Below are positions 56,874-64,000 of a stretch of 64,000 nucleotides of DNA, in pieces. The translations under genes and the position numbers were made by a program. Below the pieces are notes generated by a model. It did no database searches and was not told the origin of the DNA. It saw only the letters and a list, made by a program, of their open reading frames with translations. Origin of the DNA: Goodfellowiella coeruleoviolacea (lineage in GTDB: Bacteria; Actinomycetota; Actinomycetes; Mycobacteriales; Pseudonocardiaceae); assembly GCF_024171785.1 (NCBI RefSeq), contig NZ_JAMTCK010000008.1, positions 186,001 to 250,000 of the forward strand. The letters are read 5' to 3'. Position 1 is the first letter of the stretch. Each line of letters begins with the position of its first letter.

Positions 56874-58059
56874 GCACGACCGGCGCGATCCACAGCACGC
56901 CGCCCGCCCCCCACGAGTCCACCAGCACGCCCGACAGGGCCGCGCCCACGGGAACGGCCCCGGAGTTCATGAGCCGATAGGTGGCGGTCATCCGGGCGTG
57001 CAGGTGCGGCGGGGTGAGGCGCTGCCGGAGGGTCACCGAGACCACGCTGCCCGTGGCGGAGCCCACGCAGCCGAGGAAGTAGCCGAGCGCGGCGAGGGAG
57101 GTGGCCCGCGCCGCCGACCCGGCAGCCCAGGGCAGCAGGAAGTACGACGTGGTGGACAGCACGAGCGCCGCCAGGAAGGTGTTGCCGTACCCGACCCGGG
57201 CGATGACCGCGGGCGCGAGCAGCGCGCCGCAGACCGCGCCGAGCCCGCCCACGACCATGACCACGCCGTACAACCCGCTGCCCAGCCCGAGATCCCGGAC
57301 GAAGTGAACGAGGAACCCGACCGTGACCAGCTCGATGCCGGCGTTGTAGATGGCCGCGTGCACGGCGATGGACCGGATGTGGCGGTTGCCGAACACGGCC
57401 CGCAACCCGTCCACCAGCTCCCGCCGCACGTCCCGCCGCACGGGCGCGGTGGGCACCTCCCGATGCCGGATTCCCAGCAGGCACACCGCCGACACCCCGT
57501 ACGACAGCGCGTCCAGGACCACGGTGGACGCGGACCCGACGATGCCGTTCAGCCACCCCGCGATCCCCGGCCCCACCACCGAGCCGACCGCCTGGTCCGC
57601 GCTGAGCTTGCTGTTGGCCGAGTCCAGGTGCTGTGCCGCGACCAGGCGCGGGAGGTAGCTGGCCGCCGCGATGTCGAACACCACGCTCATCGATCCCACG
57701 GCCAGCGCCACGACGTACAGCTGTGTCAGCGTCAGCGCGTCCAGCCACGCCGCCAGCGGCACGGTCAGCAACAGCGCCGCCCGGCACAGATCCATCGTGA
57801 TCATCACCGGTCGTCGCGCCCGCCGTTCCAGCCACACCCCGGCGAACAGCGGCAGCGCGAAGAACGGGGCCGTGTACAGCGCCTGCAGCACGCCGACCTC
57901 GGTGGCCGTGGCGCCCAGCGTGGAGATCACCAGCAGCGGCAGCACGAACAGGGTGATCTGCGAGCCCAACTGGGACACCAGGTCCCCGCCCCACAGCAGC
58001 CGGAAACCGCGCAGCCGCCGCCGGTCCGAGTCCACAGTGGACTTCTCGGTCGTGGTCAT
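56815..58059 (-). CDS. MFS transporter, probable product exporter
   Basis: 414 residues from the ATG at 58057-58059, with AAGGACGG upstream. Twelve hydrophobic helices; the first begins FRLLWGGDLVSQLGSQITLFV, typical of the MFS_3/enterobactin-exporter-like group. The loop after helix 2 has LERRARRPVMI. It lies between the two NRPS operons and is divergent from the FAAL-NRPS gene, so export of, or resistance to, the lipopeptide is likely. It carries one of the GTCCACAGTGGAC palindromes near its N-terminus. Confidence 0.87.
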   Translation of the reverse strand: MTTTEKSTVDSDRRRLRGFRLLWGGDLVSQLGSQITLFVLPLLVISTLGATATEVGVLQALYTAPFFALPLFAGVWLERRARRPVMITMDLCRAALLLTVPLAAWLDALTLTQLYVVALAVGSMSVVFDIAAASYLPRLVAAQHLDSANSKLSADQAVGSVVGPGIAGWLNGIVGSASTVVLDALSYGVSAVCLLGIRHREVPTAPVRRDVRRELVDGLRAVFGNRHIRSIAVHAAIYNAGIELVTVGFLVHFVRDLGLGSGLYGVVMVVGGLGAVCGALLAPAVIARVGYGNTFLAALVLSTTSYFLLPWAAGSAARATSLAALGYFLGCVGSATGSVVSVTLRQRLTPPHLHARMTATYRLMNSGAVPVGAALSGVLVDSWGAGGVLWIAPVVLMASALPVVFGPVRSLRTP

Positions 58060-58227
58060 CGCCCGTCCTTGGTCGAGGGGTACGCACAGCGAACCTGACA
58101 GGACCGCCGGGTCGGGGGGAGTAGGGGAAACACCCGATCCCGCCCGGCCCCCGCAACCAGCAGGGTGGTCACCAGTCGCGCGGCGGGTCGAGCCGCGTCC
58201 TGGACGAACCTTGTGAGGGCGTTGCCG

Positions 58228-61200
58228 ATGACCTGGCGTGATGTGCTCTCCGGCGTGGCCCGGCGCCGCCCGGACGCTACCGCGTTCACCTTCCACCCCG
58301 ACTCCGGCGGCGCGCCGGACCGGCTGAGCTACGGCGAGCTGGACCGCCGCTCCCGCGCCATCGGGGCCGAGCTGCTGGCCAGGGGGCTCGGCGGGAAGAC
58401 CGCGGTGCTGCTGTTCCCGGCGGGCCTGGACTACGTGGCCACCTTCTTCGGCTGCCTCTACGCCGGGGTGCTCGCGGTGCCCGCCTACCCGCCGAGCCGG
58501 CACAAGCGCTCGATCGACCGCCTCGGCGCGATCCTGGCCGACAGCGGCGCCGACACCGCGCTGACCACCGCCGGGGTCCGCGACAGGCTCGGCCCGCGCC
58601 TGTCCGCCGTGCCCGGCCTGGACCGGCTGCGCCTGCTCGCCACCGACGAGATCACCGACGAGATCGCCGCCGACGCCGCCGCCAGCTTCGTCGAGCCGGA
58701 GCTGACCGGCGACACCGTCGCCTTCCTCCAGTACACCTCCGGTTCCACCGCCACCCCGCGCGGGGTGGTGCTCACCAACGAGAACCTCCTCGCCAACACC
58801 GCGCTCATCGCGCAGCGCTTCGAACTCGACGAGGACATGCGCGGCGTGTCCTGGCTGCCGATGTACCACGACATGGGCCTGATCGGCTCGGTCATGGCCA
58901 CCGTGCGCGCCGGCGGCCGGATGGCCCTGCTCGCGCCCAGCAGCTTCGCCAGCGACCCCGTGCGCTGGCTGCGCCTGATCAGCGACGAGCGCGCCACCGT
59001 CTCCGGCGGCCCCAACTTCGCCTTCGACCTGTGCGTCGACCGCGTCACCCCCGAGCAGCGCGCCGAACTGGACCTCAGCTCCTGGCGCGTGGCCTTCAAC
59101 GGCGCCGAGCCGATCCGCGCGCGGAGCCTGGCCCGCTTCGCCGAGACCTTCGCCGACACCGGCTTCCGCGCCGAGGCCTTCCTGCCCTGCTACGGCCTTG
59201 CCGAAGGCTCCCTGCTGGTCAGCGCCGGACCCGTCGGCAGCGGTTTTCGCACGCACGCGGCGCCCGAGGGCTCCGGCGCGGCCGGGGAGATCGTGGCCAG
59301 CGGTGCCATGCCGCCCCAGCAGCGCGTCGAGATCGTCGACCCGGACATGCACGAGCCGTGCGCGGACGGCGAGGTCGGCGAGATCTGGGTCAGCGGCCCC
59401 TCCGTCGCCCAGGGCTACTGGAACCGCCCCGACGCCTCCGCCACCACCTTCGGCGCCCGCATCGCGGGCGAGCACACCGCGGCGTTCCTGCGCACCGGCG
59501 ACCTCGGCTTCCGCACCGGCGGCCAGCTCTACGTCACCGGCCGCCGCAAGGACCTCGTGATCATCCGCGGCCGCAACCACTACCCGCAGGACATCGAGCT
59601 GACCGTGGAGTCCGTCCACCCTGGCCTGCGGCCCAACGGCGGCGCTGCCTTCTCCGTCCAGGACGACGCGGGCGAGGAACGCCTGGTCGTCGTGCACGAG
59701 CTGCGCAACGACCACGGCGTCGACGACCTCGACGCCCTGGCCCGACGCGTCCAGCAGGTGGTCGCCGAGCGGCACGAGGTCCGCCCGCGGTCGGTGGTGC
59801 TGCTGCGCGTCGGCGGCCTGCCCCGCACCTCCAGCGGCAAGGTCGCCCGGCACGCCGCCCGCGCCGGCTTCCGCGCCGACGACCTCCTCGTGCTCGCCCG
59901 CGTCGACGAGGCCGACACCCCCGCGCCCACCACCGAGCCCACCACCGCGCCCGCCGCCGCGCCCACCGGCCTGCCCGCCGCCGCACCCGAGGACACCCAC
60001 CCCGAGGCGGTGGCCGAGTTCCTGCGCACCGTGGTCGCCGAGCTGCTGCGCACCGCCCCCGCCGAGGTCCCGCTGGACCAGCCGCTGATCGAACTCGGCC
60101 TGGACTCCCTGGACACGGTGCGCGTGCAGCACCGCGTGCAGAGCTGGCTGCGCGTGCAGGTCGTCGTGGAGGAGGCGCTGTCGGCCACGATCACCGAGCT
60201 GGCCGCGACGTTGGCCGCCGCGCCGCGCACCGCCGAGGCCGCCGAACCGGTCGCCGACACCCCCGCCGACCACCCGCTCTCCCACAACCAGCGGGCCATG
60301 TGGTTCCTCAACCAGCTCGCCCCGCACAGCGCCGCCTACCACATCACCGCCGCCGCCGACCTGCGAGGCGAGCTGGACGCGCCCGCCCTGGGCCGCGCCC
60401 TCGCCGCCGTGGTCGCCCGCCACCCCGCGCTGCGCACCACCTTCCCCGTGGTCGACGGCGAGCCGGTGCAGCGCGTGCACGCCCACCTGCCCGCCACCTG
60501 CACCACCCACGACGCCCGGGAGTGGACCGAGCAGCAGCTCGCCGACGCCGTCCACGACGCCGCCTTCCGGCCCTTCGACGTCGCCGAGGGCCCCCTGGTG
60601 CGCGTCGCGGTCTTCCACCGCGCCGCCACCGAGCACCGGCTCGTGATCAGCCTGCACCACCTCGTCACCGACCTGTGGTCGATGGAGGTGCTGCTGCGCG
60701 AGCTGGACCTGCACTACCGCGCGGAGCTGACCCAGTCCACAGTGGACCTGCCGCCGGTCACCGGCTACCCGGCCGCCGCGCGCTGGCGGGCCGGTGTGCT
60801 CGACGGCGGCGAGGCCGACCGGCTGTGGGAGTTCTGGCGCACCGAGCTGGCCGAGGCCCCGCACGTGCTGGAACTGCCCGCCGACCACCCACGCCCGCCC
60901 GAACAGCGCTTCCGGGGCAGGGTCCGCCGCTTCACGCTGGACACCGCGCTCACCGCGCGCCTGACCGGCCTGGCCACCGCCACCGGCAGCACGCTGTACA
61001 CGGTGCTGCTCTCCGCCTTCCAGGTGGTGCTCTCCCGCTACACCGGCCAGCGCGACCTGCTCGTCGGCTCCCCGGTGCACGGCCGCGACCGCGCCGAGGT
61101 CTCCGGCACCATCGGCTGCTTCGTCAACACCGCGGTGCTGCGCGCCCAGCTCGACCCGGCGGAGAGCTTCACCCAGCTGCTGCACCGCGCCGGCCCGCGC

Positions 61201-63585
61201 GTGCGCACCGCGCTCGCCCACGCCGACCTGCCACTGTCCGAGCTGGTCGAACGCCTCCAGGTGACCCGAAACCCCAGCCGCCAGCCCCTGGTGCAGGCCA
61301 TGTTCACCCTCCAGCGCCCCACCGGTCCGCAGGGCAACGCCCTCGCCGCGTTCGTGCTCGGGCACCCGGGCGCGAGCCTGGAGTTCGGCGGCCTGACCCT
61401 GCGCCCGGTCACCCTGGACCAGCCGAACACCCAGCTGGACCTCGCCCTGACCTTCGCCGAGACCGGCGGGCAGCTCGGCGCGCTGCTCCAGTACGACACC
61501 GACCTGTTCACCGACGCCACCGCCGCCCGGTTCGCCGCGCACCTGGAGACCTTCCTGCGCGCGGTCGCCGCGCACCCGGACCGGCCGCTGCACGCCATCG
61601 ACCTGCTCAGCCCGGCTGAACGGGACACCGCGCTGCGCTCCTGGAACACCACCGAGACCCCCTACGACCCCCACCGCACGGTGGTGGACCGGATCGCCGA
61701 GCAGGCCGCCCGCACCCCGGACGCCCCGGCCGTCGCCCACGACGAGCAGCACCTGACCGGCCCCGACCCGGCCGCCGTCCTCGGCGTGCCCACGCTCACC
61801 TACGCCGAGCTGGACCGCGCCGCCAACCGCCTGGCGCACCGGCTCGTCGCCGAGGGCGTCGGCCCGGAGCAGGTCGTCGGCGTGCACCTGCCGCGCTCAC
61901 TGGAGCTGGCGGTCGCGCTCATCGCGGTGCACCGCGCCGGCGGCGCCTACCTGCCGATCGACCCGGACCTGCCGCCCGAGCGCCTGTCCTACATGCTCGC
62001 CGACAGCGGCGCGCGGCTGGTGCTCACCCACTCCGCGGTGGACGGGGCGCTGGCCGGCGTGCCGGTCCGGCGGATCCGCGTGGACGAGCTGCCCCACGAC
62101 GGCCCGGACACCGCGCCGGACGTGCGTGTGCACCCCCTCAACACCGCCTACGTCCTCTACACCTCCGGCTCCACCGGCCGCCCCAAGGGCGTGCAGGTGC
62201 AGCACGCGTCGATGGTCAACTTCCTGGTCGGCATGCAGGAGCTGCTCGACTTCCGGGCCGGGCAGCGGCTGCTCGCGCTGACCACGTTCTCCTTCGACAT
62301 CTCCGTGCTGGAGCTGTTCCTGCCGCTGGTCACCGGCGGTACCAGCCACATCGCGGGCCGCTCGGTCAAGGCCGACGGCGACCAGCTGCGCCTGCGCCTG
62401 GAGTCCGGCGTCGTGGACAGCGTGCAGGCCACCCCGGCCAGCTGGCAGCTGCTGTGCGACGCGGGCTGGACCGGCACCCCCGGCCTGGTCATGCTCTCCG
62501 GTGGGGAAGCGCTGCCGCCCAGGCTCGCCGAGCGCCTCGGCGGCCTCGGCGAGCAGCTGTGGAACCTCTACGGCCCCACCGAGACCACCGTGTGGTCCTC
62601 GGCCACCGCGGTCGACCCGGCGGCCGGCCCGATCCCGATCGGCGCGCCCATCGCCAACACCCGGATCTACGTGCTGGACGAGTGGCTGCAGCCGGTGCCC
62701 GAGGGCGTCACCGGCGAGGTGTGCATCGGCGGCGACGGCCTGGCCAGGGGCTACCTCGGCCGCCCGGGGCTGAGCGCGGAGAAGTTCGTCGCCGACCCGC
62801 ACAGTCCGCGCCCTGGCAGCCGCATGTACCGCACCGGCGACCTGGCGAGGGTGCGCCCCGGCGGCCGCATCGAGTTCCTCGGCCGCGCCGACCACCAGGT
62901 CAAGTTCCACGGCCACCGCATCGAGCTGGGGGAGATCGAGGCCGCGCTCGGCCGCCACCCCGCGGTCCGCCGCGCGGTCGTGCAGGTGGTGGGGGAGCGC
63001 GCGATGGTCGCCCACGTGCAGCCGCGCTCCCGCGCCAGCACCGCCGCGTTCGACCGGCAGGAAGCCAACCGGGCGCTGCGCGAGGCACTGCGCCAGAGCC
63101 TGCCCGCCTACATGGTGCCCACGCACTTCACCTGGGTGGCCGAGTTCCCGCTCAGCGCCAGCGGGAAGGTCGACCGCAAGCGGCTGCCCGTCCCCGAGGA
63201 CCTCGGTGCCGGGCAGGCGAGACAGGCCCCGGTCACCCCCACCGAGAAGGCGCTGGCCGACATCATCGGCGATCTCCTCGGCGGCGCGTCCGTCGGCCGG
63301 CGCGACAACCTGTTCGAGCTGGGCGCGCACTCGCTGCTCGTCTCCCGCCTGGCCATCCGGGTGCGGGAGTCCTTCGGCGTGGCGCTGCCGCTGCGCAGGC
63401 TGTTCGAGTCGCCCACCGTGGCCGGACTGGCCGAGCTGGTCGACAACTCCGAGGCCCGCAGCACCGCCCCGGCCATCACCAAGGTCGACCGGGCGCGCTA
63501 CCCGGGCCCCACCACCGTCCAGCGCAGTGACGTGCTGCGCAAGCTCCAGGCCGCGCGTGCCCTCCGCTCGCGTGCCGACGACTGA
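58228..63585 (+). CDS. FAAL-ACP-C-A-PCP lipoinitiation NRPS, predicted Gly
   Basis: 1785 residues from the ATG at 58228, preceded by GAGGG; a GTG at 58165 is less likely. Fatty acyl-AMP ligase (about 1-575): YTSGSTATPRG near 170, LPMYHDMGLIG near 212, RTGDLGF, and RRKDLVIIRGRNHYPQDIE. An acyl carrier domain follows (IELGLDSLDTV near 626), then condensation (about 690-1110) with HHLVTDLW near 809. Adenylation has [11 protein letters not shown] near 1311 and code DILQLGLVWK, matching glycine. PCP: ELGAHSLL near 1699. The enzyme should activate a free fatty acid and N-acylate glycine, giving a lipopeptide start. Confidence 0.94.
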   Translation: MTWRDVLSGVARRRPDATAFTFHPDSGGAPDRLSYGELDRRSRAIGAELLARGLGGKTAVLLFPAGLDYVATFFGCLYAGVLAVPAYPPSRHKRSIDRLGAILADSGADTALTTAGVRDRLGPRLSAVPGLDRLRLLATDEITDEIAADAAASFVEPELTGDTVAFLQYTSGSTATPRGVVLTNENLLANTALIAQRFELDEDMRGVSWLPMYHDMGLIGSVMATVRAGGRMALLAPSSFASDPVRWLRLISDERATVSGGPNFAFDLCVDRVTPEQRAELDLSSWRVAFNGAEPIRARSLARFAETFADTGFRAEAFLPCYGLAEGSLLVSAGPVGSGFRTHAAPEGSGAAGEIVASGAMPPQQRVEIVDPDMHEPCADGEVGEIWVSGPSVAQGYWNRPDASATTFGARIAGEHTAAFLRTGDLGFRTGGQLYVTGRRKDLVIIRGRNHYPQDIELTVESVHPGLRPNGGAAFSVQDDAGEERLVVVHELRNDHGVDDLDALARRVQQVVAERHEVRPRSVVLLRVGGLPRTSSGKVARHAARAGFRADDLLVLARVDEADTPAPTTEPTTAPAAAPTGLPAAAPEDTHPEAVAEFLRTVVAELLRTAPAEVPLDQPLIELGLDSLDTVRVQHRVQSWLRVQVVVEEALSATITELAATLAAAPRTAEAAEPVADTPADHPLSHNQRAMWFLNQLAPHSAAYHITAAADLRGELDAPALGRALAAVVARHPALRTTFPVVDGEPVQRVHAHLPATCTTHDAREWTEQQLADAVHDAAFRPFDVAEGPLVRVAVFHRAATEHRLVISLHHLVTDLWSMEVLLRELDLHYRAELTQSTVDLPPVTGYPAAARWRAGVLDGGEADRLWEFWRTELAEAPHVLELPADHPRPPEQRFRGRVRRFTLDTALTARLTGLATATGSTLYTVLLSAFQVVLSRYTGQRDLLVGSPVHGRDRAEVSGTIGCFVNTAVLRAQLDPAESFTQLLHRAGPRVRTALAHADLPLSELVERLQVTRNPSRQPLVQAMFTLQRPTGPQGNALAAFVLGHPGASLEFGGLTLRPVTLDQPNTQLDLALTFAETGGQLGALLQYDTDLFTDATAARFAAHLETFLRAVAAHPDRPLHAIDLLSPAERDTALRSWNTTETPYDPHRTVVDRIAEQAARTPDAPAVAHDEQHLTGPDPAAVLGVPTLTYAELDRAANRLAHRLVAEGVGPEQVVGVHLPRSLELAVALIAVHRAGGAYLPIDPDLPPERLSYMLADSGARLVLTHSAVDGALAGVPVRRIRVDELPHDGPDTAPDVRVHPLNTAYVLYTSGSTGRPKGVQVQHASMVNFLVGMQELLDFRAGQRLLALTTFSFDISVLELFLPLVTGGTSHIAGRSVKADGDQLRLRLESGVVDSVQATPASWQLLCDAGWTGTPGLVMLSGGEALPPRLAERLGGLGEQLWNLYGPTETTVWSSATAVDPAAGPIPIGAPIANTRIYVLDEWLQPVPEGVTGEVCIGGDGLARGYLGRPGLSAEKFVADPHSPRPGSRMYRTGDLARVRPGGRIEFLGRADHQVKFHGHRIELGEIEAALGRHPAVRRAVVQVVGERAMVAHVQPRSRASTAAFDRQEANRALREALRQSLPAYMVPTHFTWVAEFPLSASGKVDRKRLPVPEDLGAGQARQAPVTPTEKALADIIGDLLGGASVGRRDNLFELGAHSLLVSRLAIRVRESFGVALPLRRLFESPTVAGLAELVDNSEARSTAPAITKVDRARYPGPTTVQRSDVLRKLQAARALRSRADD

Positions 63586-63601
63586 CCCCGTGGAGAATCC
63601 G

Positions 63602-64000
63602 ATGACCGCCGAGCCGATGGTGTTCCCCGCGGCTTACGCCCAGCAGCGCCTGATGATCATCGAGCAGCTGTTCCCCGGTACCGCCGCCTACCACGTGCCG
63701 TTCGCGATCCGCCTGCGCGGCACGCTGGACAAGCCCGCGCTGACCCGTTCCGTCGAGGCCATCGTGGCCAGGCACGAGGCCCTGCGCACCGTGTTCACCA
63801 CCAGCGACGGCGTGGCCGTGCAGGTCGTGCACCCGGTGATGGCGGTGCCGCTGGAGGAGCTGGACCTGACCGGCACGCCCGAGGCCGCCGACGAGCGCCT
63901 GCTCGCCGAGTTCCTCGGTCAGCAGGCGCGCCGCCCGTTCGACATCGCGGCGCGCCTGGTCCGGGTCACGCTGTTGCGCCTGGCCGAGGACGAGCACGTG
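63602..64000 (+). CDS. NRPS condensation domain, cut by the right window edge
   Basis: ATG at 63602, 17 bases after the previous stop. The visible 133 residues (start MTAEPMVFPAAYAQQRLMII) are the N-terminus of a condensation domain, with PALTRSVEAIVARHEALRT and RRPFDIAARLVRVTLL. The HHxxxDG motif lies beyond the edge. It continues the assembly line after the lipid-Gly module. Confidence 0.88.
   Translation, partial: MTAEPMVFPAAYAQQRLMIIEQLFPGTAAYHVPFAIRLRGTLDKPALTRSVEAIVARHEALRTVFTTSDGVAVQVVHPVMAVPLEELDLTGTPEAADERLLAEFLGQQARRPFDIAARLVRVTLLRLAEDEHV

Overview
The window is strongly G+C-rich, uses many GTG and TTG starts, and is tightly packed with 1 to 4 base gene overlaps. An XRE/DUF5753-DUF397 pair, MbtH, LAL-type and BTAD-type regulators and NRPS genes all point to a filamentous actinomycete. 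A recurrent GTCCAC-(A/T)-GTGGAC palindrome inside coding regions suggests Pseudonocardiaceae (inference). I saw no rRNA, tRNA, IS element or CRISPR array.

Left part (1-23.2 kb), general and accessory genes. A leftward chain of four very small genes, three with Cys/His metal-binding patterns, faces an XRE/DUF5753-DUF397 pair. Then come a DUF4267 membrane protein, a large BTAD/ATPase regulator, and a divergent sugar-acid pair (DHDPS-family lyase and UxaA-type dehydratase). After an orphan solute-binding lipoprotein there is a rightward run (11.7-20.1 kb) of two aldo/keto reductases, an extended SDR, a DPPR-synthase-like UbiA prenyltransferase, GT2 and GT4 glycosyltransferases, a VanJ-like membrane EEP enzyme and a UPF0104/LPG-synthase-type membrane protein. 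This looks like an uncharacterised polyprenyl-linked sugar or glycolipid pathway. A DUF418 protein and a NarL-type two-component system follow.

Right part (23.3 kb to the right edge), a large NRPS cluster that runs off the window. Its left flank holds a LAL regulator, MbtH, an SHMT-fold protein that has lost its PLP-binding residues, a secreted 53-aa peptide and a TrmB/LuxR-type regulator. The peptide-regulator pair is a candidate signalling system. Next is a leftward C-A-PCP-TE terminal module with an Asn-like code.

The centre (33.6-44.4 kb) is a complete amino-group carrier protein (AmCP) pathway: LysW (ending EDWGE), LysX, LysZ, LysY and LysK homologues, with a DegT aminotransferase and a split transketolase. 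This set matches the route known from vazabitide A, azinomycin and ficellomycin: glutamate is attached to LysW, reduced to the semialdehyde, extended by two carbons, aminated to a 2,6-diamino-5,7-dihydroxyheptanoate-type acid, and released. Two related small beta-sandwich-like proteins, a BtrH-like cysteine-fold protein, a GNAT enzyme and a PF10014-type 2OG dioxygenase are interleaved and are candidates for later steps.

Downstream lie a C-A-PCP module with an unusual code, two acyl-CoA dehydrogenase homologues, an M20 hydrolase, a Ser-type C-A-PCP module, an A-less C-PCP protein, an MFS exporter, and a FAAL-ACP-C-A(Gly)-PCP starter followed by the start of another C-domain protein. Together they predict an N-acylated lipopeptide containing an AmCP-derived amino acid, a combination I do not recognise from any described product.
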